From Methylobacter sp. (GTDB lineage: Bacteria; Pseudomonadota; Gammaproteobacteria; Methylococcales; Methylomonadaceae), in assembly GCA_004299305.1 (NCBI GenBank), contig SCPZ01000036.1, forward strand, positions 27,801 through 91,800: a stretch of 64,000 bases of DNA, in the 5' to 3' direction. Positions 34,872 through 43,361 of the stretch are shown piece after piece. The position numbers and the translations under genes were made by a program. Position 1 is the stretch's first letter. Every line of letters starts with the position of its first letter. Below the pieces are notes generated by a model that was not told the DNA's origin, made no database searches, and saw only the letters and a program-made list of their open reading frames with translations.

Positions 34872-35552
34872 ATGAATGATGATCAAGATGAGTCAAATGA
34901 TGATCTATTCATCATAACGCGAAACGGGGATGATCAAGATGATTGGATGCTTTCTTTTGTCGACCTGATAACTTTATTAATGGGTTGCTTCGTTATTATG
35001 TATGCATTAAAGAGTGCGGATGTTAGTAAACAAGAACAGATGTCCAAATCTATACATGAAGCAATAGGTGATGTCTCAACCGATAAAACTGACAAGCTGG
35101 ACTACACCGGTCTTTATCAAAATATTAGTGAATATATCAATAACCAGAATCTTGCCGCTCATGTTGAAGTTAGATTAACTAAAAACGGGGTGGAAATATC
35201 AACAGAGGGAAGCCTGTTATTTGAACCGGGCAGTGCTGATTTAAATAATGAGTCTCAAGATTTAATCACTAAAATCGCGTCCTCTTTAATGAACGAACCT
35301 TTTTTTATACAAATAGAAGGTCATACCGATTCGGCGCCTATTGCCACGCCGCAATATCCGACCAATTGGGAGTTATCCGCTGCAAGAGCCGCGCGCGTGG
35401 TTCGCTTAATGATAAGCTTGGGAATAGATGCGAACCATTTAAATGCAGTGGGTTATGCCGACACTCGCTTGCTCTATCCTGATCAGCCTCTTCATGCTGG
35501 TAATCGGCGGGTGATTTTTGTTATATCCAAAATCCAAGCTACGTCATCCTAA
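34872..35552 (+). CDS. motB: MotB-like stator subunit with OmpA peptidoglycan-binding domain
   Basis: A protein of 226 residues. After an acidic N-terminus, DWMLSFVDLITLLMGCFVIMYA (residues 21-42) is the single membrane helix with the ion-binding Asp of FVDLITLLM. The OmpA-like domain (about 95-220) contains IEGHTDSAPIATPQYPTNWEL, SAARAARVVR and NRRVIFVI, which anchor it to peptidoglycan. Together with the MotA-like protein it should form a 5:2 ion-driven unit. It ends before a nested inverted repeat region. Confidence 0.9.
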   Translation: MNDDQDESNDDLFIITRNGDDQDDWMLSFVDLITLLMGCFVIMYALKSADVSKQEQMSKSIHEAIGDVSTDKTDKLDYTGLYQNISEYINNQNLAAHVEVRLTKNGVEISTEGSLLFEPGSADLNNESQDLITKIASSLMNEPFFIQIEGHTDSAPIATPQYPTNWELSAARAARVVRLMISLGIDANHLNAVGYADTRLLYPDQPLHAGNRRVIFVISKIQATSS

Positions 35553-35565
35553 AAACCGCAGTTTA

Positions 35566-35821
35566 TCCACGAAAAGCACGAAAGACACTAAACAAAATAA
35601 TACGTTGTATTGATTTAGTGTAACTTCTCATTAATAGCAGGTAAATATTCACCACGAAGAGCACGAAGAAAATAAAAACTTCGTGCTCTTCGTGTCTTCG
35701 TGGTGGTGTTTTTTTAGTCGGTTTACCTGTTATGAATGAGATGTTACGATTTAGTAACTCATCCTTTGGGTAATGACCCACGGCTTGGTACCCCTTTGAA
35801 AATTTTCGTGTTTTTCGTGGA
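35566..35821. repeat. Nested 256-base inverted repeat between motB and the CHAT gene
   Basis: Three nested arm pairs share a centre near 35674: the outer TCCACGAAAAGCACGAAA (35566-35583) with 35804-35821 (one mismatch), a middle 26-base pair at about 35621-35646 and 35722-35748 (about 22 of 26 match), and an inner CTTCGTGCTCTTCGTG arm (35679-35694) with 35653-35668. Together they span almost the whole 336-base gap, which has no gene. Confidence 0.7.
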
Positions 35822-35888
35822 CGAAGTGATTTCTTTTAGGGTTATAGCTAAATTTGATAATCTGCTCCAAGCATCGCCTTACCTCACT

Positions 35889-38189
35889 TCATAGCCAGCT
35901 GCCGGTCAGGATGAAAGGCGCCCAGTAAAAAGGATTCTCAAGTTTTTTCTGTTTGAGTAGGACAATTTGCGCCTGTCGAAGCGCTTGCGATTTACTGACT
36001 CCGGGCTGCGACAAGGCTTTGTAAAATTCGGGCATCAGGATAGACGCGGCTTCGTCGGACACCGGCCATAGGGTTCCCAAGGCGCTACGGACTTTGGCTT
36101 TGAGTGCAATGCCGCTTAAACCCAAGGGCGCGCGATCATCGCCTTCCGCAGTCTGGCAAGCGCTCAGGGTTAGCAATTCCACCGGCTGTTTTGCAAATTT
36201 CTCGGATTTTAACAAAAGCTCCAGGTCGTCGATGTTGATGACGTTGTCGTAAGCCATCAGGAAGCTGGTTTCGGCGGTTTTGCCGAAGACGCCGTGGGAG
36301 GCGATATGTACAACGGAGTAAGGCTCCTGAACGGCCTGGTGTTTAAATGCCTCCACCGAGAAGGCTTCGTTCATCAATAGGGAATTGGGAATCAGCTTGC
36401 GTAGACTGTCAATTTCCTGGGCGACGCCGGGAAGGCTAAGCTGTCCCTTGAGCTTTTGATGGAAGACGGGATCTCTCATCAACTGTTCCACGTCCCGTTC
36501 TCCGTTGATCTTCCGGGTTTGTTCGGCAATTTCGCTAGATTCCTCCTGGTTTATCGACGGCAAGGCCCGGCTATGCGGCAATCCGTCTGTATCGACGCCC
36601 CGTCCTGCGCCGGCCATGGCTTTCAAGAAAATGCGCGGCAAATGGTCGATCACTGACCCAGGCTCGCTCATGCCCACCAACAAAACCTTCATGCCTCGTT
36701 GCTCTAACGGTGCTGGCTCGAACAAGGTAAGACCGGGAGAAACAGCCAGCGCATAGTTTTCAATCAAATAGTGCTCGCCATCGTACAGTGCCGCCGGTGG
36801 AATCAAACGTAACACGCCATCTGGAACCATCACTAATGTTTTCACCTGATGTTGTTGTAACCAGGGTTCGGCAGGGGCTATCAACCACTGATAAAGTTGC
36901 AGGGCGACAGGTTTGGCATCGTCTTTGCCTTTACGTAGGCTGCGCGCTAAATGTTGCGCTAATTTTTGCAGGTTGGCGGCGCTTATCGGTTGAGTATATT
37001 GGCGTATCTCGTTGCCGCTGCTGACCAGTAATTCCAGGCGATCGGGCAGCAGAATCGGATAAAGAATGGCGGTTGTCGGTTCCACGGCTTCCAGCAGCGC
37101 GCTTTTGCTGCTGTGTACCGCGCAACGTCCGCCTAAAAAGTCTTCCAGCTCGGATTGCTTAATCAGCTCTACCGTTTCACGCGCACGGCGCAATAATGAT
37201 GTTTTGTTTTCGCCGTCTTGACGGGCGGCTTGCGTTAAAAGCAGGTCGGCCAAACCGAGATAGACCGGCTCCAGAGTTTCGCGAAAGGAAGAACGGCCAT
37301 TATGGTATTCGACAGGAATGTCGTGCCGGATGACTTCGATATGTTCGACGGCGTGTTGATAGGCGGCCAATGCTTCCGGTATTTGCTGTAGATTCCTGGA
37401 TAGGCGTCCTTGACGCCATTCCAATTCAAGCAGCAAGTCATGCGCTTCTATGCTACGGGCTGATTGAATGGCCTGCCAATTTAGACGCTGGGCTTCGTCA
37501 TCGCGCTTTTGGTCTTCATACAACTGGGCGAGAGCGCCCAAGCTTTCCGCCAACAGGCGCGGCTGTTGTTCCCCCGCATTTTTGCGGGCTTGCTCGAAAC
37601 TGTCATAAGCAAGTTTCAATCCGGCTGCATTTAACTGTTTGGCCTGCGCCCCAAGATTGATGAAATACCGGGCGCGCTCCGCCAGATCGTTAATATTGCC
37701 AAGCATGTCGCGTATCTGTAGAAGTTCGGCAAGGCGTTGTTCGGGAGGCAATAAACTAGCCTGGCTCAGACGGATGCCGATGATCATTTTTTGGTCATTG
37801 CCGGAGAGCTTCGATGCCTCCGCATACAGACGGCGGGCGTCTTCGGTCTTGCCTCGATTACCTTGCAACGAGGCGAGCGTAGCGATCCAGCGGGCGCGGT
37901 CTTGCGTATCGCCCACCGCCAAATTTATCGCTTGGCGCAGAAAAATATCGGCTTGTTCGTAGTGGCGCATTTGGTAGTGCGCCAAGCCAAACATGCCCTG
38001 AACCTGAGCCTGTTGCTTTGGCGTAACGGCTAATTTTTGCGCGGATTGCAGATCGTCCAGCGTTAAATAATACTGGCTTTGCTCAAGATGAGTTTTTCCC
38101 TCGCTTAAGAAGCTATCGAAGTTGTCCTCAGCAGCAAAGGCAATACGGGACATGAATAAAAGACCGAGAATAAGTGGACGATAGCCCAT
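35889..38189 (-). CDS. TPR-CHAT domain protein (caspase-like), exported
   Basis: A protein of 766 residues. The first 20 residues form a signal peptide ending AFAAED. Residues about 25-330 are helical TPR-like repeats (AQVQGMFGLAHYQMRHYEQA and others). The CHAT domain fills the C-terminal 350 residues, with catalytic H632 in VVHIASHGVF and C678 in LTLSACQTAEGDD, and a final ENPFYWAPFILTGSWL typical of CHAT proteins. CHAT proteins are caspase/separase relatives; in bacteria some are gasdermin-cleaving proteases, while others travel with two-partner secretion loci as here. An AGGAG site precedes the ATG. It is the last gene of the minus arm, separated from the TpsB gene by a MITE-like insertion. 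Confidence 0.9.
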   Translation of the reverse strand: MGYRPLILGLLFMSRIAFAAEDNFDSFLSEGKTHLEQSQYYLTLDDLQSAQKLAVTPKQQAQVQGMFGLAHYQMRHYEQADIFLRQAINLAVGDTQDRARWIATLASLQGNRGKTEDARRLYAEASKLSGNDQKMIIGIRLSQASLLPPEQRLAELLQIRDMLGNINDLAERARYFINLGAQAKQLNAAGLKLAYDSFEQARKNAGEQQPRLLAESLGALAQLYEDQKRDDEAQRLNWQAIQSARSIEAHDLLLELEWRQGRLSRNLQQIPEALAAYQHAVEHIEVIRHDIPVEYHNGRSSFRETLEPVYLGLADLLLTQAARQDGENKTSLLRRARETVELIKQSELEDFLGGRCAVHSSKSALLEAVEPTTAILYPILLPDRLELLVSSGNEIRQYTQPISAANLQKLAQHLARSLRKGKDDAKPVALQLYQWLIAPAEPWLQQHQVKTLVMVPDGVLRLIPPAALYDGEHYLIENYALAVSPGLTLFEPAPLEQRGMKVLLVGMSEPGSVIDHLPRIFLKAMAGAGRGVDTDGLPHSRALPSINQEESSEIAEQTRKINGERDVEQLMRDPVFHQKLKGQLSLPGVAQEIDSLRKLIPNSLLMNEAFSVEAFKHQAVQEPYSVVHIASHGVFGKTAETSFLMAYDNVINIDDLELLLKSEKFAKQPVELLTLSACQTAEGDDRAPLGLSGIALKAKVRSALGTLWPVSDEAASILMPEFYKALSQPGVSKSQALRQAQIVLLKQKKLENPFYWAPFILTGSWL

Positions 38190-38298
38190 GTTGCGCTCCT
38201 GTGTTGGCGTACTGAATTCCTCTTTTACAAAGTAGAAACTAGAGGGGTTTTTGGTGGTAACTATTCAACAGATACTGACGGATAATGGTTCAGGGTTA

Positions 38299-38458
38299 TG
38301 CATATTGTAACTACTCACCCTATGCTAATGTTGGCTCCTGTCCTGTTCAAAGCCAGCTTTGAACTCCTATAGCTCATTTTTCTGGAGTCCAAAGCTGGCT
38401 TTGGACAGTAAGAACCGGCTTTGCGGTTAAAAAAAGGGGTGAGTAGTTACTGCATATT
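38299..38458. mobile_element. MITE-like element with 14-bp terminal inverted repeats and 8-bp target duplication
   Basis: Terminal inverted repeats GTAACTACTCACCC (38307-38320) and GGGTGAGTAGTTAC (38437-38450) bound a 144-base element. It is flanked on both sides by the direct repeat TGCATATT (38299-38306 and 38451-38458), an exact 8-base target duplication. Inside are two related palindromic blocks, one with GTTCAAAGC and GCTTTGAAC and one with GTCCAAAGC and GCTTTGGAC. It encodes no protein, so it needs a transposase in trans. Confidence 0.85.
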
Positions 38459-38459
38459 T

Positions 38460-40205
38460 TTAGAATACATCCCAACGCGCTTTAAAATGCAGGCCGTCGT
38501 CTTGTAAATCGCCTGTTTGTTGCGGTTTTTTGTTCAAGGCATAACCGTAATAAAATTCGACGCTTACGGGTTTAAATTGCCACTCGAAACCCGCCCCGAC
38601 AGAATAGAGCGCAGTGGATCGCTCGTAGTGGTTCCAGGCTTCGCCGTAATCCATGAACGGAATCAGTGTCAATCGATGTCTTGCCCTGGGGTCGCCGCCG
38701 CCTATTACGGGCAAATGAAACTCCGTCGACAAGCTGTAACCCTGATCGCGCACCAGTTGATTTTCCCTGTAGCCGCGCACGGTGTTCAAGCCGCCCACTG
38801 CGATGCGCTCCAACGGCAGCAGCGGTTCGTTGCTGAACTGGGCGTTGCCGCGCAACACGAACTGGCTGCCGTTATCGAACATTCTCCAGGCATATTGCGA
38901 TTGTCCAAGCCAGGCAAAAAATTCGCTGTCGGGATATTGCCGGTATAAACCGCTATAGCCGGGCGGAACCGGACGTTCCGGCGTGGCGCCAAGAGCGTTC
39001 ATGCCGACGCTGAAGGTGGAGCGAAACGCTAAGGCATGATTGTCCCAGCGTTGGCTATAGTCCTGGAATATTCTCCACACGGTGGCTTGGTTGCGCCCGG
39101 TCGATTCGCCAGGTACAAAGGAGAACGGCTTGCCCAGCAAGGTGGTTTCGTTTTCGCGCACGGCCAGCATTACTCCAAGGTTCATTCGTTGGCGAAGGGT
39201 ATTGATCAGCGGATGACTGATACCGCCTTCGAGGCTGTGTACTTGGCTTTTGATGTCGATATTGTGAATCGGTTCTTCCAAAACCATCGAATCGCCCTCA
39301 TCGAAGTGAAAGAAGGCTTGGGTGCCCCAGTCGGTGACAGGCAGGCTAAAACCGCCGACGTAGCGGTTGGAGCCTTCACTGGTGATATAGCTAAAGTCGA
39401 GATTGTCGCCCAATCCGGTGAGGTTGCGCAGTTGCCCGCTCAGGCCGAAGGCTTCGGCTCCGATGGAAGGCGGGCGCTGGTTGTTACCGAACAGGCTAAG
39501 CTGGTATGGCTTAGCGCGAGTAACGTCCAGGTCTAATATGCTATGGCCCGGTGTGGCTCCCGGCAGAATACGGCCATTCATGCTGCCGATAAGGGGATCG
39601 GACAGGAGTAATTGATATTTGTCTTGTAAGGCCTGTAAATTAAAGGGTTTGTTCGGTTCGTCCAACAGGCGGTTTACCACATAGCCTTCACGTAAACGCT
39701 CCAGCCCTTTCACCCGCACTTCGTCAAGACGGCCTTCGACAATCTTGATACGCAGTTCGCCATCTTTGAAAGCGTCGGCTGGAATAACGGCCCCGGAATT
39801 GACATAACCGCGATCAATATAATAGCGGGTAAGCTTTTGCCGTAATTCTTCCAGTTCGGCAATAGAATCGTCGCGTCCTTCATAGGGACTTAGCATAGAG
39901 CGCAATTCCTGCTCGGAAATAATGCTGTTGCCGTCAAGGACGATATGCTTGACAAATAAGGTACGGCTATCAAGTTTACTGCCGGAAGACTTAGGAACCG
40001 GTGGCAGGCTAAAGTTTTCGGCAGCTTGCTTGGGTGCGTAGTCAGGAGGCGGGAGCGGACGCGCACTTGGCCTATCCACAGATTCTGCGCCGTCAACAGC
40101 CCAAGACAATTGCGCAAAACCCAAAGAAAATATCGTAGCCAGAGTGGTTTGGAATAGTTTCTTGTTTATAAGTAATTTGTAGATTTTTTGGTTTTGCGAG
40201 GTCAT
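38460..40205 (-). CDS. TpsB outer-membrane transporter (ShlB/FhaC/HecB family)
   Basis: About 581 residues from the ATG at 40205, whose product opens MTSQNQKIYKLLINKKLF and a signal peptide ending SWAVDGA; a longer frame to 40430 adds 75 residues that do not look like a signal and cross a palindrome. A Pro-rich linker is followed by POTRA-like segments (LFVKHIVLDGNSIISEQELR and RYYIDRGYVNSGAVIPA) and a C-terminal 16-strand barrel with the VRGYRENQLVRDQGY motif near the end. It should export the TpsA protein encoded on the opposite arm at 44669. Confidence 0.92.
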   Translation of the reverse strand: MTSQNQKIYKLLINKKLFQTTLATIFSLGFAQLSWAVDGAESVDRPSARPLPPPDYAPKQAAENFSLPPVPKSSGSKLDSRTLFVKHIVLDGNSIISEQELRSMLSPYEGRDDSIAELEELRQKLTRYYIDRGYVNSGAVIPADAFKDGELRIKIVEGRLDEVRVKGLERLREGYVVNRLLDEPNKPFNLQALQDKYQLLLSDPLIGSMNGRILPGATPGHSILDLDVTRAKPYQLSLFGNNQRPPSIGAEAFGLSGQLRNLTGLGDNLDFSYITSEGSNRYVGGFSLPVTDWGTQAFFHFDEGDSMVLEEPIHNIDIKSQVHSLEGGISHPLINTLRQRMNLGVMLAVRENETTLLGKPFSFVPGESTGRNQATVWRIFQDYSQRWDNHALAFRSTFSVGMNALGATPERPVPPGYSGLYRQYPDSEFFAWLGQSQYAWRMFDNGSQFVLRGNAQFSNEPLLPLERIAVGGLNTVRGYRENQLVRDQGYSLSTEFHLPVIGGGDPRARHRLTLIPFMDYGEAWNHYERSTALYSVGAGFEWQFKPVSVEFYYGYALNKKPQQTGDLQDDGLHFKARWDVF

Positions 40206-40316
40206 GGGTTTTATTTTAAAGACAGGTGAAAATATTGTTATCTTGTTCCCATCCGCTGCACCGCGAGTCATGATCAGTCTCCGGCAAGGTCCCGCCTGTT
40301 CAGAACGTCGCAAGTT

Positions 40317-40349
40317 AGACCTTCCAGGTTTTAAAAACCTGGAAGGTCT
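40317..40349. repeat. 33-base near-perfect palindrome between the cyclase and TpsB genes
   Basis: AGACCTTCCAGGTTTT pairs fully with AAAACCTGGAAGGTCT around a single base. It lies in the untranslated gap after the cyclase gene and before tpsB on the minus strand and could act as an attenuator or transcript-stabilising element. I know the same core as a dispersed repeat in related bacteria. Confidence 0.7.
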
Positions 40350-40408
40350 GGCCCGTAGACACTTGTGTATAAAAACGAGCGCGTCGCGTAGGAACGAGGT
40401 AAAGCCTC

Positions 40409-42541
40409 TCATTTTTCCTGCAACCGCCATACGCCTTGTTCATTCAAAAATCCCCACTTCAGCCAGTTTTCGATAGTTAACCGGTCTTGCCGATATATAT
40501 CGGGACAAGGCAGGGGCGTTTCCTGACGATGCAGTTCGATTGCAGACAGCCACAGTTCCCAGGCTGCGATATTTTCGGCAGTAAAGCGCGGATCTTCGCC
40601 GCCGCCTAAGGCATACAGCATTGCCGGAATGTTACGGCCTTTTACGCAGATTAATCCCAAGCGCCTGACCGGTATATCCTGCTTTTTGGCAATCTCGGCA
40701 AGTTCGCCGGTGATGATAATCTCGGTATTGAACATGCGCGTCAAGCCTTCAATTCTTGACACTAAGTTTAACGGGTCGCCGAGTATCCCGAATTTTTTTA
40801 CGCCGCGCTTCGGACCTTGGTTGCCCATTACTACGAAGCCGGATGTTAAGGCGATACCGGCGTTAATCGTTTTAACGATTTCCTCCAGCGCTTTCGGCTC
40901 AAATTTGTCGGCATAACGCACCGGTAATGAGGCAAAAAAATGTTGTTGTAGAACAGACAGCTCTAATGCCGCATGTAAAGCGTTCCGGTAAATATGCTCC
41001 TGCTCATTTTCGAGAAAAGGCCAGTAATAGCAAACCATGTCGCCAATATAACTTTCGAGCCAGCCGTGATATTTATCCTGCAACATTAACGACGTTTCAT
41101 TGAGATAGTCGTTCAGCAGGTTGAGAAGATTTTCAGGCTCTTTCAAAAGACCGGTTATGGTGGTATAGCCTTCGATGTCGCTCATTAACACCACGACTTG
41201 GCTACTGGTATTTGTAAAGCTTTGGTTGGTTTTTAATTTAAGCAGCAGGTCATGGACTTGTTTCGGCATATATTCGCTGACCAATTTGCCTTGCCGAAAG
41301 CCTATGACCAAGCGTGCGCCTGTGGTCTGCAAGGCGCCCGCTACAAACGTCGCCATGGTTGCGGTAACCGGCCAGAGTTGCAATACCGGATTAAACCAGC
41401 ACAACGCAATCATGATGCCAAGAATCAGGCCGCCCACCAGCCATAGCATCGGTTGCCTTAGGTAAGCGCCCGCCAGAACGCTGGCTATCGCTATGCCAAT
41501 GAACAGTATCAGGTCGATCATCGTACCCGGCCTGCGGGGATAATCACTGTTCAGCATCGTTTCTACGGCATCGGCAAGATACTGGGCGCCCGGCGTTAAC
41601 AGTTCGGGACCGATAAAAGCGGTGGTCATCGGCGTAATAACCGTATCTGTCGTCTCAGTGGGGGTTGTTACCTGAAAGATAACGGCTTTATCTTTAACCA
41701 GTGCGGCGGTGCTGATTGCCGCGTCCTGGTCGCAGGATGCCAATGCGCTTAACGGCAGGAACAGCCGTTTATCATCGCTTTGCACTTCGTAGAGCGGCTG
41801 ACTTAAGCGAATGCGCCTACAGGGCAGGTTTTTGTCGCAAAGCTCGTTTTGGCTTTTATCTTCCAGGGATGCCTGCAACAGCTTAGGGTCGACCGATTCG
41901 GCAAGCCTCAAAACGGCATGATTGTCGCTTAAATCGATCCAGCGTGCGATGGAGCTGCTACGCGTCAACAAGTGATCCAATGCTTCAACGCCGCGCTCAG
42001 GAATAGATGCGGCGGCATCGAAATCGAATAACAGGAAATTCGGTAAATCCTTTTGTCCGTCGAGAAAAGGAGCCATGTTGAATTGCGCAATAGCCCGTTC
42101 CGTCATCCTTAACGGTGCATTGCCCGCCGCGCTGCTCGATACCTGACATTGATTGGGTGCAGTTACCGTGCATTGAGGCTCAGACCAACGCGCTTCACCA
42201 TTCGAGTCTATACAGGACGCGTAAGGCATGCGTCCTTCCAGTTCCTTTGATACCCTAGCATCAAAAAAAATGCCTTTGGCGCCCGCTGCGACCATGCGCT
42301 CTGTAGCTAAGGCAAACAGCGGCAGCGCCTGGATGCGAGATACATTGGCCGGGATTTTTTCGTCTAAGGCGACGACTGCCACATATTTCCACTGACTACG
42401 AGCCTGCTTGACAACGGCGGAATCATGAATCCAGTAATCAATGCGGCTGTCGAACGTAGAATCCAGGCTTATGCCGGTTAAAGCCGCCACCAGTATGAAG
42501 GTCAGTAGCAGCTTGGCATTGATTAGCGGTGATTCGGTCAT
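40409..42541 (-). CDS. CHASE2-domain class III adenylate/guanylate cyclase
   Basis: A protein of 710 residues. One N-terminal membrane helix (9-27) precedes an extracytoplasmic CHASE2 sensor (about 30-335). Three helices (about 342-404) return the chain to the cytoplasm, and the cyclase domain follows (about 445-640). Metal-binding Asp residues are D455 in VLMSDIEGYT and D501 in YIGDMVCYYW. GILGDPLNLVSRIEGL carries the transition-state Asn and Arg. It should make cAMP (or cGMP) in response to a periplasmic cue. Two CNB-domain proteins lie in the same region (32330 and 43362). It sits directly behind the secreted-protein gene, with a 6-base gap, as part of the minus arm. Confidence 0.9.
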   Translation of the reverse strand: MTESPLINAKLLLTFILVAALTGISLDSTFDSRIDYWIHDSAVVKQARSQWKYVAVVALDEKIPANVSRIQALPLFALATERMVAAGAKGIFFDARVSKELEGRMPYASCIDSNGEARWSEPQCTVTAPNQCQVSSSAAGNAPLRMTERAIAQFNMAPFLDGQKDLPNFLLFDFDAAASIPERGVEALDHLLTRSSSIARWIDLSDNHAVLRLAESVDPKLLQASLEDKSQNELCDKNLPCRRIRLSQPLYEVQSDDKRLFLPLSALASCDQDAAISTAALVKDKAVIFQVTTPTETTDTVITPMTTAFIGPELLTPGAQYLADAVETMLNSDYPRRPGTMIDLILFIGIAIASVLAGAYLRQPMLWLVGGLILGIMIALCWFNPVLQLWPVTATMATFVAGALQTTGARLVIGFRQGKLVSEYMPKQVHDLLLKLKTNQSFTNTSSQVVVLMSDIEGYTTITGLLKEPENLLNLLNDYLNETSLMLQDKYHGWLESYIGDMVCYYWPFLENEQEHIYRNALHAALELSVLQQHFFASLPVRYADKFEPKALEEIVKTINAGIALTSGFVVMGNQGPKRGVKKFGILGDPLNLVSRIEGLTRMFNTEIIITGELAEIAKKQDIPVRRLGLICVKGRNIPAMLYALGGGEDPRFTAENIAAWELWLSAIELHRQETPLPCPDIYRQDRLTIENWLKWGFLNEQGVWRLQEK

Positions 42542-42547
42542 TACGCT

Positions 42548-43327
42548 CTAAAACTGATTTGACAGCCAAATAGCCTGGGATGGTTGAGGGTAGGGGAAGT
42601 CTTTGATAACGACCGTGATACAGTCAATAAACGGCTGATCGGTATGATTGCTAGGGGTGGAATTGACGGTATTCACCCGGCTATTCGTTTCTACCAGCCA
42701 GGTTATTTTAATAGGGGCAGCGGTATGATTGATTGACTTGCATAAGTTAATGTCAGGTTGCATCGCTGAAACGATTTGTTCCTGGTCTAATTCCATGCCA
42801 TCTTGCGCTGATTCGGTTTTGTCGAGATCATCCGTTGTCGATAGTGTACGCATCCTGACTGATGTGGTTCTTTGTTCCGGTCCTTTAGGATGCGACTCGG
42901 AATCGATAGTTGCAATGACGCAAGTGAGCGCTTTTGCTGCGCCTGCGCTATCGTCGCAACTCATTTTATTATCTATCCATGAACTGCAATTGGATAAGTC
43001 ATTGGCTTTTATCCATGGCAGCTTGCTATTGTTAACGCTAATGCTGATAGGTAAGGCCGAACGACTTTGGCAAATTCCCTGAGTCTTGAGCGTATCGGTG
43101 TCCTGCTGCGACTTAAACCATAATCGCGCTCCAGGCATTAGCTTAAACTCGCTGCCCAAGGCAATGTCGTCAACCGTTTTACAGGTATTGCCGGTAATGG
43201 TTACGCCATTACTTTTGCTGGCCATATAATGTAAAACACCGCATCCGTCGGCATGTGAAATAGTAGTGTGCCCCAACAAAAAAAGGGTATTTATTAAAAG
43301 CAATTTTTTCTTAAATTTTACTGACAT
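42548..43327 (-). CDS. Exported Cys-containing protein of unknown function
   Basis: A protein of 259 residues. The signal peptide runs to about residue 27 (ISHADGCG). Eight or more Cys residues are spaced along the mature chain, suggesting disulphides in the periplasm or outside. A segment GSEFKLMPGARLWFKSQQDT followed by LKTQGICQSRSALPISISV looks like a small beta domain. I do not recognise a family. Its place, 6 bases before the CHASE2 cyclase gene and after the CNB-FliG gene, suggests a periplasmic partner of the sensor, perhaps a ligand or modulator; that is only inferred from context. Confidence 0.6.
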   Translation of the reverse strand: MSVKFKKKLLLINTLFLLGHTTISHADGCGVLHYMASKSNGVTITGNTCKTVDDIALGSEFKLMPGARLWFKSQQDTDTLKTQGICQSRSALPISISVNNSKLPWIKANDLSNCSSWIDNKMSCDDSAGAAKALTCVIATIDSESHPKGPEQRTTSVRMRTLSTTDDLDKTESAQDGMELDQEQIVSAMQPDINLCKSINHTAAPIKITWLVETNSRVNTVNSTPSNHTDQPFIDCITVVIKDFPYPQPSQAIWLSNQF

Positions 43328-43361
43328 ATCTGCACCTGTTTTTTATTTACTGAGGCTTAAG

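Noticed and set aside
34055..35552. ExbB/ExbD or TolQ/TolR instead of MotA/MotB
   Set aside because: The second protein has an OmpA peptidoglycan-binding domain and the FVDLITLLM helix, and the first has the MotA-type long cytoplasmic loop.
40206..40430. N-terminal extension of the TpsB protein (75 residues)
   Set aside because: It crosses a 33-base palindrome and overlaps the cyclase gene end; the internal ATG at 40205 gives a normal signal peptide.
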